This document shows, piece after piece, positions 39,590 through 50,248 of a stretch of 64,000 nucleotides of DNA. Source of the DNA: Punica granatum. Its lineage: Eukaryota; Streptophyta; Magnoliopsida; Myrtales; Lythraceae. The first letter of the stretch is position 1. Each line of letters starts with the position of its first letter. The notes beneath the pieces are model-generated. The model ran no database searches. It was given only the letters and a program-made list of their open reading frames with translations, and was not told the DNA's origin. The position numbers and the translations under genes were made by a program. The DNA lies in contig NC_045128.1 of the NCBI RefSeq assembly GCF_007655135.1, forward strand, positions 42,359,885-42,423,884, written 5' to 3'.

Positions 39590-40215
39590 CGGTTCTTCGA
39601 TGTACTTATTCCATGCATATCAGGAGGAAGTTATTAGTTGGTGGGTAGTTCAAGCACAGGGAAAGTGCATCCCACAAAGGCAGATGCAACCCAGACTGAC
39701 TGCACAGGTCTGTGTCTCAGGGACCATCTAATGGACACATGAATATCATTTTATTAAGTTTTACTCGATACGCTATTTATATGAGTATGAGAAATATGCA
39801 CAGATAATTTGGATCATTCCTTGGTATTTCAGTTCATCCGTCGTAACTAGAAGAAGAGGTCGCATTAGTAGTCATGCGAGGATAATGAGCCGAATCAACG
39901 ATATTTCGAGATATACACAACACATGATGATTATGCGCGCACGCGCGCGTGTTTACATGATCACACATCATCTGAGTCACCATGGACCAGTTGGGCTCAG
40001 CAGGCAAGACAAAAATAGTTAGGCCCGACTTGGGGGGATTAAGCCGATATCGGCCCAGCAGGTATTGCTCCAGTTGGAACTAAATAACATGCTCCGTCTT
40101 CCGAACGATATCCGTAGTCAATGGCTCGGGATGTCCGGACCATATCACAGTCCCGTTGGACTCGTCTGCTTGCTTTTCTAGTCCGTTTACTCAAATTGAC
40201 ATAATTAATGAGGAA
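39590..40215. other. Divergent intergenic region
   Basis: Holds promoters for the FAS1 gene (minus) and the X8 gene (plus). A 21-base alternating purine-pyrimidine GC run is at 39932-39952. No gene is seen. Confidence 0.5.
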
Positions 40216-40257
40216 CCAATCCAAATATTATAGCTGGAACCCACATATAATTTATAA
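40216..40257 (+). promoter_or_regulatory. CCAAT and TATA-like elements of the X8 gene
   Basis: ccaat at 40216-40220 and tataa/tttataa at 40246-40257, about 190 bases before the start codon, followed by a CT-repeat leader. Confidence 0.4.
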
Positions 40258-40386
40258 CCTTTCCACAGATTCCCCCATCTGTTCATATTCTACACAGCAC
40301 AGCCATAAATCCAAACTTTTGACTCTTCTGTGGCCCTGAAGAGACTTCGCATCGGGATAGCTCGCTCCCTCCCTCTTCGTCTACCC

Positions 40387-40390
<4 letters not shown>

Positions 40391-40439
<49 letters not shown>
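40391..40439 (+). repeat. Microsatellite (CT)n in the X8 gene leader
   Basis: A perfect CT run of 49 bases ending four bases before the start codon. Such pyrimidine tracts are common in plant 5' UTRs and may affect expression; length is probably polymorphic. Confidence 0.95.
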
Positions 40440-40442
<3 letters not shown>

Positions 40443-40443
40443 C

Positions 40444-41457
40444 ATGTCTGTCGCCCTGCAGAGGTTCCTAATGGCTGCTGCTCTGCTCTTGGCCATGTCT
40501 CTGTTTCCAAACAAGGCAGGTTAGTACCGCATCGGCCTAATAAACTTAGTATGAAAAGGATAATGAAAAGGTCTACTCTGATCTTCTGTTATTGGAACCA
40601 TTGTGTTTAGCTGGAGAGTTCGAGCAATGGTGCGTGGCCGACGAGCAGACCCCCGATGACGAGTTGCAGGCGGCCCTGGATTGGGCCTGCGGGCAAGGAG
40701 GAGCTGACTGCAGCAACATACAGGAGAATGGACCCTGCTACGTCCCTAACACTTTGAGGGCCCACGCGTCCTATGCCTTCAACAGCTACTACCAGCGCTT
40801 CAAGAACAGGGGCGGGTCCTGCTTCTTCCGAGGCGCCGCCATGATCACCGAGCTCAACGCCAGTATGAACTCCATACATGGCATTTTTTTCCTAGATTGA
40901 CATTGACGTTCTGGGACAATCTACATTTTGCTTTCTACTTTTCTTCGAAAATCATGATCATAATCATAACTAAGATGAGAGAATGCTGGAAAAGTTTCAC
41001 AAAACGCGGTTTCGACTTTTTGGATGGATTGAGGATGCGTGTCGGGAGAGTTTCACGATCCAATGCCCATGAAGCAGGATCACATGCATGTCAAAAGGGC
41101 AGACAGGTCCCATGTCATGTGCCTTGGGAGTGGTTGCCCTGTGAGATCTGAATGGCAGTATCTGTGGCTTCACACATAATTTAGTATATCTTTATTGTTT
41201 CTTCTCTGAATTTCCCTTCTTACACTTGATGGTCAATGTGATAATTCAATAACAGCTATTGGCGCATGTGAAGTACTTGATTGGATTGAGCACTGTTGTG
41301 TTCAAGAAGAAAGGAGCATACTTTATTCTACGAATCGATGCGAGAAGGGATTAATTTTCAGCATGTCGCCACTGAAGTTCGGGTTTTATTAACTGCCACT
41401 TAAATGTTCTTTTTCTCTTCAGGCCATGATTCTTGCCACTATGGCTACCTTCCCTGA
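40444..41457 (+). CDS. X8/CBM43 domain protein
   Basis: A small secreted protein with a callose-binding X8 domain, the module found alone in plasmodesmal callose-binding proteins and appended to beta-1,3-glucanases. Exons 40444-40519, 40611-40862 and 41423-41457 give 120 residues. A signal peptide ([20 protein letters not shown]) is followed by the domain from [10 protein letters not shown] to the end. Six conserved cysteines are present (in WCVAD, WACGQ, ADCSN, GPCYV, GSCFF and DSCHY). The last is supplied only by the short third exon, which ends [10 protein letters not shown]. The family-typical [10 protein letters not shown] block is intact. Reading through the second intron would lose the last cysteine, which supports this splice. 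No GPI-anchor tail is present. Confidence 0.88.
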
Positions 41458-42275
41458 CCCAATCGGCAAATCAAGAAAGCAGTCCACATCAAAGAGTTGG
41501 GGAGAGAAGAAACAAAGGAAAGACGATTGTCCCTTGTCCCCAACCAATTATGTGATTTTGTTCTGTCCCTTTCTTTTTTCCTGTAGTCTCGGAGAAATTT
41601 TTGCCTGAAAGATGGAAGAAAGGGCAATCTGGTGAAAAAGGCGTTACATTTGTAAGCATACAGTGTCGCAGCTGGTTCGAATATGAAAACTTCAATCAGT
41701 AAGCCTTGAGTATTAAACAGCTGGGGATTGGATAACAGATCCGAGATTCGATCCGGATAGCATCTATCAAGTTTCCAGAGTCCCACATTCTTCTCTTACC
41801 ATGGTCCGACTTTGTAATGAGTGATCTTGATTTTTGACAGGAGCCTGTGTCGCAACAGTAGCCCTATGAACTTTGACAGCTCTTGAGACCGGCAACTCAC
41901 ATGACTCAAAATAACAAAAAGAGTAAACCGGGACACTGCACCGAAGAGGTACTGTCTGCAAACGGGTAATCGAAAAAAGACAATTAAATGCAGCATCCAT
42001 TTCGAAGAGGATATGTCACCTGTAATTTAGATATCGTTAAATCCAGATCAAAGTTCCAACAGGTTCGGAATCGGAAACGCAGACATTAATGGAGCAGACA
42101 TTAAACCCTCCCTAGAATCATCCAAATGGGGGGTTATAATGTTACAGTGGCTTCGCTTAAGCCAAGTGTGAAATATTTGTACAGTTAGACCTAAGAATTG
42201 TCTAAAGAATGGTAAAATAAGGGTCCCGTCCCAAACAAAATCCTCTGCTACCTTTCTCCTCGATCTAGACTCGTG
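41458..42275. other. Convergent intergenic region
   Basis: Contains 3' UTRs of the X8 gene and of the J-domain gene. No further gene is recognised. Confidence 0.5.
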
Positions 42276-44438
42276 TTAAGCCTCAACTTCGACTTCAATG
42301 TCGATCCCACCGTTAAGCAGCTCATCCGGTGTTGCAGCCGGGTCCAAATCCCAGCATCCATCAGGCAAGTTCCCAGCCTCATCCTTGAGCGACCAAGAAG
42401 GTACCTGGTGAGAGAACCGAAGCATCTCTCTCCTCGGGATCCACCGAAGGGCGTCCTTGTCCCTCTGATATACTGTCTTATAACCTGCCAATTTCACAAG
42501 CGGAGTAACACACACACCAAGCTCCTCACTGTAATCGTCTACAACCTCAACCATCTCGTACTGGTGCCTTACTTTGGGTGGCGTGGATCGGTTCCACTTA
42601 GGAGACCAGTTCCGATAAACGGCCCATATGTCCCCGCTTCTTGGGTAGATCCGAACACAGCCTCCCCTGCCTGCCTTCTCCTTGCTCAATAGATGAGAGA
42701 AAATGTTGACCTGTTCGATCACATCGGAGTTGTATGCCCTAAAATTTCCACATGATTTGGTGAACCCACAGTCCAACCAGTTGACTGCTCCAAACTCACT
42801 GTCAGATTTTGAGCTCAAGTAAGTTATAAGGATCTTGAAGGGTTTCATGGAGATGATCTCGCGAATCAGACAGTAGAGTCGGGGCATCCCATCCTCTTCG
42901 TCATACAGGGCCCATATTTGCTTTGGCTTGAAGCTTTCCTCTGATCTGTCCCTATCGAAATCATGGAAGTCTGGGTCGGGGACAGTTATTGAGACTGGCC
43001 CACTTCTGTTTGCTTTTGAGTGGTGACCAGGATTGTCTCCCTTCTGGGCCACAGGAGCTGCTTGGGACTGCTGAGCCTTTTCTTCTTCTTTGACAGCAGC
43101 CGCAGCTGCAGCCACTGCAGCTGCTACCGCTGCTGCAGCAGCTGCAGCAGCAGCCGCCTCAGCTTTCTTGATATTTTCCAACTTTTTCCGGATTTCTGTC
43201 CTCGCCTTCTCGATCAACAATTTTCTTGCATCAAATGCTGGGACAGCAGAGCACCGCCGAGTTGGAAGCTCAATCGGGACAGAGAGCTTAGGCTCATGCC
43301 ACACGTTTGAATTCCCATTGACTGGTCCCGCTTCTGGAAAATATTTCACTCCTGTTCCATCAGACCCGTTTCTAAAGTCAGCGCCCACAACTACTTTTCT
43401 TCTTTTATCGGGCCTACCAGGCTTATTAGCTCCCGATGATCCGTTAATGTCTACAGGTGACGGGGCTAGCTCGATCAGAGTACTTCTGTTTGACTGCCTC
43501 CCGTTGGAACCTGACCTGTCTTTATTAGCTCTGAAAAGTTTCCCATTGCCCTGGTAAACAGGGCCAGCAGCTGCAGAAGAGGACCCGTTAGAGCCCACAA
43601 TCACAGCAGAAGTTGCAGAGTGAGAGCTCCACTGGAAGGACATGTTTGAGACATATTCGTAACCTTGCCCAGAATGATACCCCGCGACCCCGTTACCGGG
43701 GTAATATGTGGTGCTTGTCGTGACATATTGGACGCCTTCAGACCCATGGTTTGGGAATCCGTTACTGGGCATGTATGTGTAAGGACAATACGGGAAAGAA
43801 CCATTAATTGGGGCTGTTCCAGTTTCCACAGCGATGAAAATGCCCCGACAGTTCTTACATGAGAGCCTCTTGTTCACGTACTTTCGGAGATACTCATACT
43901 GGACTTTACAGGAGGTGCAGACGGTCCAGAAAGTATCCAGTCTTCCTTGAGAGCTTGATGTGTTGAATAAGTTACTATGGCCCGGGACCCCAGCAGTATG
44001 AACTGCAGATAGATTTGTCTGAGAAACCAAACTAGTCTGCTGTTGATTTCTCTTGCGATCGTAGGAGCTTCTTTTAGCACTATCTGATAACAGAGTCCAA
44101 GCCTCGGAGACCAGTTTAAATGCCCCATCAGCTCCCATAGATTTGTTCTTGTCAGGATGAAGCAACACGGCCAACTTCCTGTACTGCCTCTTCACTGCAT
44201 ACTTGTCCGCAGAGGGCTTTAATCCAAGAATCGAGTAGTGATCTATCTCGCCATTGACTCTCAGTGCAGAGGCCGTATATACCTCGAACGTGGCCACCAT
44301 TTGAGATATACCATCCAGTCCAGGCCACAGCTTTTTTGCCTTCAATGCGTAGCTTTTTGCACCTGCAAAGTCTCTCTCAGCAAACCTTTTCTCGGCAATC
44401 TCCTTTGCCTTGAGAGCCTCATCTTTGTTTGTTTCCAT
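42276..44438 (-). CDS. J-domain protein with DUF3444
   Basis: A single-exon co-chaperone-like protein of 720 residues. The N-terminus (METNKDEALKAKEIAEKRFA) and the J domain at about 66-130 are typical; the HPD triad is at residues 94-96 (VLLHPDKNKS), needed to stimulate Hsp70 ATPase. Around residues 175-210 there is a C-x2-C ... C-x2-C segment (FWTVCTSCKVQYEY, then LSCKNCRG), a zinc-ribbon-like motif of this plant group. An alanine-rich tract with short charged flanks lies near 435-465, encoded by GCN repeats. The C-terminal third is DUF3444 (IWALYDEEDGMPRLYC, then DIWAVYRNW). This architecture is plant-specific. Its client proteins are unknown. The frame is intact, and a long leader with possible intron extends upstream to about 45.4 kb. 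Confidence 0.93.
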   Translation of the reverse strand: METNKDEALKAKEIAEKRFAERDFAGAKSYALKAKKLWPGLDGISQMVATFEVYTASALRVNGEIDHYSILGLKPSADKYAVKRQYRKLAVLLHPDKNKSMGADGAFKLVSEAWTLLSDSAKRSSYDRKRNQQQTSLVSQTNLSAVHTAGVPGHSNLFNTSSSQGRLDTFWTVCTSCKVQYEYLRKYVNKRLSCKNCRGIFIAVETGTAPINGSFPYCPYTYMPSNGFPNHGSEGVQYVTTSTTYYPGNGVAGYHSGQGYEYVSNMSFQWSSHSATSAVIVGSNGSSSAAAGPVYQGNGKLFRANKDRSGSNGRQSNRSTLIELAPSPVDINGSSGANKPGRPDKRRKVVVGADFRNGSDGTGVKYFPEAGPVNGNSNVWHEPKLSVPIELPTRRCSAVPAFDARKLLIEKARTEIRKKLENIKKAEAAAAAAAAAAVAAAVAAAAAAVKEEEKAQQSQAAPVAQKGDNPGHHSKANRSGPVSITVPDPDFHDFDRDRSEESFKPKQIWALYDEEDGMPRLYCLIREIISMKPFKILITYLSSKSDSEFGAVNWLDCGFTKSCGNFRAYNSDVIEQVNIFSHLLSKEKAGRGGCVRIYPRSGDIWAVYRNWSPKWNRSTPPKVRHQYEMVEVVDDYSEELGVCVTPLVKLAGYKTVYQRDKDALRWIPRREMLRFSHQVPSWSLKDEAGNLPDGCWDLDPAATPDELLNGGIDIEVEVEA

Positions 44439-45895
44439 TTACTAATGCAGTCACCACAATGAAACTCGGTTGAATAAACAGTTATCAGCTTAATTTGCTC
44501 GTGGGCGAAAGCAGCGGAGCTCCTGTAAAGAGCCACATCTTCATGCCTGCAGATAATTCAGAGGATATTCAGGGGTCACGATCTCAAGCTCTACAAGACA
44601 GTTATCCCTGGGATTGAATTGACTGCTCGTCGCGAAAACAACAGGAAGAGTTATGTATTCAATATATCATCACTTATAATCTTGAAATTGAATTCCCGAC
44701 TCCATTTGCGACCAACAGAACTCGGATTCAGTCAATTGCGTTAGTTAAGAAACGAAAGGAAAGTCATCAATTGCTGTAAGTCAAATCAACAACGACCCCA
44801 AGAAAAGAAAGTAGTTAAATTCAAACTTCCTTTTGTTTATTCTCTGACATTGAAGGTAAAATCAAGAATTGTCATCAAATAATCAAATTTGAAAAGGAGG
44901 AGAAAACAGAAAAATCTTTATAGGAAAGATGCAACAGTAAATGACCAGCGGAGTTCAGATCAAAGTATAATGTCAACCATGTCCAATTTCAGAAGCTTGA
45001 GAAAACCCTAGAAACACTCTGTTGTGTCAGCTCAAATCCCATTAAAACCCATAAAAAAAAATCCCAAATTGAGTATCTAGGAACTATTGATGATGTCGAA
45101 CTCGGAGAAGATTTGAGCTGAGGATGAAGTGTAGGAAACCCTAGGAAATCAAAGCACGAGATCAAAATTGACCCCGAAAGATCAGAATCAACATGGAAAT
45201 TAAAGCTCGCATTAACGCTCCAAGCTGGCTAAGAAGCAAATCGCGAGCTCCCGAGCTGAAAGCCAGCTGAGACGGGATCGATTCAACCCTAATTCAGCTC
45301 AAACGAAGCTCAAAGAGCAGAAATTAATGGCGAGTGGGGGAGGAACCATAAAAGAAACTGAGTGGGGAGCTCGCTCACACTCACTGAGATTTGAGCTGAA
45401 ATGCGACCGACGGCGGCCCAGATCGCCACGTGTCTCCCGGAGGTCGAGCAAATCTAGGCGAGGCTAGGAATCCTCTGTTGAATCCAACTCACTGTACCAT
45501 AAAAACACAGAACCCAACACTCTCTCCCCACCACCACCTACTGTTCACAGCCCACGACAGGGGAGGGAGATACTCCGTACCAAGATCAGAGGCCTCTGCA
45601 GCGGGTGGATGGGGCCCAGATTGCCGGCGGCGAGGAATCGGGGAGATTCCGGCCGATCGCCGATGAGGAGGATTTTTGAGAGGGTAAAGAGAGTGAATGA
45701 AGGAAATTTTTTTTTTTAATAAAAATAAGAAAAGTTTTATTATGTGATTCAGTGAAAGTAAACGGGGTGCTTAATAGTTTTTAATCGGTCGCCGCCGCTA
45801 AAATGCGCCGGGTGGGTGCCCGTTACTACTGTTGGTTAGGGCGGTGTTTGGTAGTACGGCGGCTTCTCCGTGCTTCCGGCGCGTGTGAGCCCAGA
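44439..45895. other. Leader and promoter of the J-domain gene
   Basis: Sequence on the minus strand from about 45.4 to 45.0 kb is leader-like (ctagggtttcctac) and may be a non-coding first exon. A G-box, gccacgtgtc, is at about 45426-45435. Open frames on the plus strand here look like chance frames in a GC-richer promoter. Confidence 0.4.
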
Positions 45896-45896
45896 C

Positions 45897-46600
45897 ACAT
45901 TGTGTCTCGCCGCCGCACTGTCATACGCCTTCGAGCTTGATACGCCGGGTTCATCGAGAATGCTGAAGATGGTGATTGGGGTAGATAGATTGTAAACTTG
46001 AGGGATGATCCTATTTTATTTTCCCATTTAAAAATATTTTTGTTTTAACCACGAGTTGAATTGCAGACGGTGTTTGTAGACACACATTACTTGCAGTACA
46101 CAAATTCGAAAGTCAGAGTAAGCACTTTATACCAAGGCAAGCTGATTTTTAAGTGGGGATTAGTTATTGAATGGATGACACTCATGATCTCAAGAAAAAA
46201 AAATATAATATAATATTTTATTTATTATATAGGTTATTATTAATATTATTATTTATTCATCCAAAAATATTTTATTATTTATTGTATGAATTTTTCATTA
46301 TTTATTTATTTTGATATTATTTAATTTAAAAAGAAAAAGGTTTTGCTTGAGAATTTATTAGTGGTGAAATAACATGCCATGGTCTCATCGAAAAAGTACA
46401 TATTTTTATTATATTATTAATATTTTTTTGTATGTATTCATTTGGATTTCATTTAAAAGGAAAAGATAAGTTGGGAACAAATCACCACTTATCCCCAAAA
46501 AAAAAAGAGAGAAAAGAAAAAAGAATTTGGGGAATAAAAATTTGTTGAGGGAAAAAAGGCAACTAAGGTGGGGCTCAATCATACAAAACCGAAGCTCAGC
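45897..46600. repeat. Segmental duplication, copy A
   Basis: Blocks at 45897-46080, 46326-46420 and 46430-46590 recur in the same order and orientation at 56756-56960, 56983-57080 and 59432-59545. Shared strings include atgatcctattttatttt/atgatcctacttttcctttt, gaaaaaggtt, aaaaagtac and gaggtggggctcaa-like ends. No coding function is seen. Confidence 0.65.
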
Positions 46601-47100
46601 TGCATTGGCATCGGACACAATTAATGGCAAGGACAGGGTAAATTTAATACCTTACCCTATAAAGAAGGACAGACAAAAATATGTAATTTCAAATCATCTA
46701 ACATTGCCACCATTTTATTTTGCCCGTGAATTTTTCAATATCTTCATGGCTTTTTTTTTTAACACATGCATAATTAGTTTAAACTATAAATCTTTATATA
46801 AATTACGTTTCTTGATGCGCCTAGAGTTACATCAATGCCAAGAAATGCGACGCACCAAAGTAATAACACCCATTCTGCATCATTACATGATAATCGAGTT
46901 GAAAAATTTGTCTGTATTTTTTTTTGGCCAAATCATAATAAAAAATCTTTCAAGCATTTGATTGCATAATGTCCATTGGCAATTATCCGCCTGAAATTCA
47001 ACTATAATTACTATGAAAATAATGTATAATCTAGAATATGATTATCTAAATTATGTAAGCGCATACTAATTTATAGATGTTGAATTATTTTAGTGTAAAG

Positions 47101-47147
<47 letters not shown>

Positions 47148-48100
47148 TTATTGCCAATTATATTATAGATATTTCGGGACATATAATTGGAAAATGTAAT
47201 ATTTATCTATTACAGGTTGGATTTAAGGAAAGAGTGGAGGTCATGGCCCCTTTAGTTCAGAACCTTTTTCATTCATTAAAATATAATCTTGTTACATATT
47301 CTTTCTTTCTTCTTTTTTTTTTATTATAAATTTCTTGCAGAACATATGGTCCCCTCTCCAAAATTCTAAGAAGCTTATCTTTTTTCAAGGGTTTATTATT
47401 ATTTCCAGCAATCTCTATATCCTTTGAATTCAAATATTCGAATTGCTTTGATTGATATTACTGCGTGCATATATCAGCTTACCATATATAAAAAGAATAT
47501 CGACATTGTATTCGTTCATTGTTATTATCCATTATTTAGCTTTTTTTCTTTTTTAAAGATTCCCCCCTTTTTTCTTCCTCTGAATCCACTTTTTCTTTCG
47601 ATGATATTTTACCCATCTTGCAAGTAACCTTTATATATATTTTTTAAGTTTTTTATTTTATTATGCTTTTGATTAGTTGTTTATTTATTTTGAGTTTTTG
47701 GTGGTTCCATCCTAATAAATATCCTGCATACATTTCTAGCTTCCAATCATTTTTCTAGTCTAGCACCCTTTTCCCCCCCTCTCTCTCATAAATATATAGT
47801 CTGGCCCAATATACAACTACACCTGTTTATTTATATTTATTTATTTATTTATATGTTTATGTTTATTCTGCTCCACTAAGATAGAAAATTTCCCCGCTTA
47901 ATAAAAAATGAGCATAATGCTTATTTATCCAAGAAAACGACGCGCTTAATCCTTTTGGTCTCGTTGAACTATTGCCCTATAGCTTCATATCGAACCATCC
48001 CTGTCGAGATGGACCGAACCATGCATGGATTTCGGCCAAGCCAGATATTCATCCAAGATGGAACATGTCTGCATGGCTTCATATCGAACTATTGCCCTAT
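46600..48100. other. Intergenic, AT-rich
   Basis: No gene recognised. Includes a (TAA)n microsatellite at 47103-47145. The right end (47960-48100) contains a short direct repeat around gaactattgccctat and is probably 3' flank of the first RLP pseudogene. Confidence 0.5.
47103..47145. repeat. Microsatellite (TAA)n
   Basis: About fourteen copies of a trinucleotide in intergenic DNA. Confidence 0.95.
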
Positions 48101-48104
48101 GGCT

Positions 48105-50030
48105 TCAGCATCTATCACTACCTCTTACTACTTCTGATACGATTAACATCGCACAGACACTCGAGCGCGGGGGAAAAAAAAAAAACCTTTGTCTCGTATA
48201 GCAAGAGCACATATAACAACCAACCCATGATTCTCCGCCTTCTTCTTCTATATTCCTGCACCCTGACAATAATTGCTGCAAGCCAACAGCGGTGGCGAGA
48301 TATAAGAACACTTCCAGTAACGGCCTTGATTACCAATCCGCTTCGCTACCCCGTAAGAACAACTCTCCTGTCAAACTAGAACCACAAACCCAGGTTTTCA
48401 CCCTCTTCTGGGGTTGGAGTTCCTGCAGGCTCCATCTTTGATTCTTCCCTTATCCTCAATATAGCTACTTCGCACAATCCCTCGTTCCCATGGAATGAGC
48501 TCCTAGAGGAGATTGTTGGAAAGGTTTATCAAATGAAGCTCCTTCAGTTCTCCAATGACTTCCGGGATTTCCAGAAAGATCGATGGATATTGTTGGGGAG
48601 AAAAGTCCATGATCTTCTTAGTGCTGGGTTGTGTCCACAAGTGACTCTGGCTCCGGGTGCCTACAAGGAAGGGAGGTCGGAAGGTGTTTCCGGATTCCCC
48701 CTCCGATGATTAAGTCAACCCCCGGGAATATGGTAAGGTGGAGAGAATCTGTCTAGAGTGTCGTGTCTTACATTTTTCCTGGAGAGTGACAAACAAAATG
48801 AGTCGTTTAAAAAATTATTGTTTTTACTAAAAATCCTTAGAACTTTTCGAAATGTAATGACTTAGAGAGCTACTGATAATAATGATTCACATAAAAGAGT
48901 GCGTTACCTTATATAGACTGATGGAATAGGGATAAAGGAGGGGCCGGACATCTCTCATATGCGTCGTGGGATTATAGCCCTTACAAATGGGCCTGCTGGA
49001 TTATGGATCCTGATGGTTGCCAGTTGGATTTATCGAAGGCAAGCTTTATGCCCCCACACTTATAGCCCTTACAAATGGACCTGTTAGATTATGGACCATG
49101 ATGGTTACCGGTTGATCTTATCGAAGGCAGGCTTTATGCCCCCAACAGATATGAAGGCATCCAATATCTTGGCATAGTAAAGTTTGAGGCCCTTATTGAT
49201 GATCGCCATGGAGTAGTCGTGGTAGGAACCATCTGTATGAATGGAAGGCAGTTAAAAATACAGTCTAGGGTGATTAGAGAACTCAAATTGCAAGTCCAGG
49301 CCGGTAGATTCCGTAGATTCCCTGTGAGTGAGTTGTCGAGAGTAGATACGAATGAATCAAGTGGAATCGGGAGTGGTCCCTGTGACAAGTTTGATGTCAG
49401 ATCAAGAGTATACACAGTTCCACGGAAGTATTGTCAAGTTCTAGTTATACAATGATCTCTCAGGAAAATGCATCGGATCATTCCCTCTCGTTAGAAGTTG
49501 TGCCTTGTAACAAGGTAGAGTTCACTTGGCCTCTCAGACTGGCTCCTGAGTTTGAGCAATCACGAATAGGATATACTTCCCCCTCTCAGCATGACGAATC
49601 AAGTGAAACCAACTCGGTTTGCGGAGAAGATCGAACTAGAGAGATCAAGATTGAGCTGGGAGTAACTGAAGTAAGTATCTGCAATGCGGACCCAGCCTCT
49701 GAAGGGGAACGAACATGGAAAACGCTACGGCATGAGTCGATAGGGCAGGAACGCTAACTGCGAGCTAATCGAGTGGAACTTCATGGCCCCCATCAGTCCT
49801 TATCAAACTCAATCCTACTTGAGTTTTTAGGTATGTGATTCGTGGGTATGTTTGAGCTTCCAAGATTCAGTCTTGGGATAGGAATGAGGTGCCGCTGAAG
49901 CAAACATGGCAATGAGGAAGCTGCTCGTAAAAGAGGAAAAATGCAGGCACGTCCACTGAAGATACCAACTACTGAGGTTTCTGCAGAATCTACAGACGGA
50001 GGCTGCAGCAACATAAGAAGACCCTAGTGA
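48105..50030 (-). pseudogene. LRR receptor-like protein pseudogene 1, deleted and LTR-split
   Basis: A wrecked copy of the RLP family whose best-preserved member is at 60416-63723. The 3' part (48105-48590) encodes the membrane-proximal end in several frames: CWLAAIIVRVQEYRRRRRR and SGLVIKAVTGSVLIS are recognisable, with stops. A solo LTR interrupts the LRR region at 48591-49147. Beyond it, 49148-49250 matches the INKGL/YYAKI region. A deletion of roughly 450 bases then joins it to the block around 49255-49425 (YTLDLTSN, SLTGN, CNLSSLITLD). A last small N-terminal match near 49855-49920 has the codons of IPRLNLGS, out of the parental frame. 49430-49790 is not RLP-like. It cannot make a functional receptor. 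Confidence 0.85.
48591..49147. mobile_element. Solo LTR inserted in RLP pseudogene 1
   Basis: Begins TGTTGGGG and ends CCCCCAACA, the canonical TG...CA ends of an LTR. It is flanked by a perfect 5-base target-site duplication, gatat, at 48586-48590 and 49148-49152. Removing it restores the alignment of agaaagatcgatgg...ggcatccaatatcttggcat to the intact copy near 61000-61045. A TATA-like ttatataga lies at about 48910. Near the right end an 85-90-base unit (ttatagcccttacaaatgg...) is tandemly repeated twice, at about 48972-49058 and 49060-49145. No internal retrotransposon genes remain. Confidence 0.85.
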
Positions 50031-50248
50031 TGAAACTGATGCAGAATAACATTTAATTTACGTATCAGTACAGTACATCAAGAGCAAAATAAAATTACAA
50101 CATCACTTGATCTAATCTGTTGATCCACCGGCTATCACTGGAAGCAATACTCAGCCGATGATAAAAAAAGGCGCAGAAAAGCTAAAATACAGACTAATTT
50201 CAAAAAAAGCTGTATAATACTTCTTACCACTTCTGATCAAATTCAGTT

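Noticed and set aside
40391..40439. Possible CRISPR-like regular repeat
   Set aside because: It is a dinucleotide microsatellite with no spacers, in a plant genome.
40863..40900. Read-through end of X8 exon 2 ([11 protein letters not shown])
   Set aside because: It would remove the sixth cysteine. Splicing to 41423 restores the family ending and closes on a stop.
42276..44438. Plus-strand frames of 96-155 codons inside the J-domain gene
   Set aside because: They are shadows caused by the GC-rich coding strand and alanine repeat.
45430..45666. 78-codon plus-strand frame upstream of the J-domain gene
   Set aside because: GC-rich promoter or leader sequence of the minus-strand gene; no family features.
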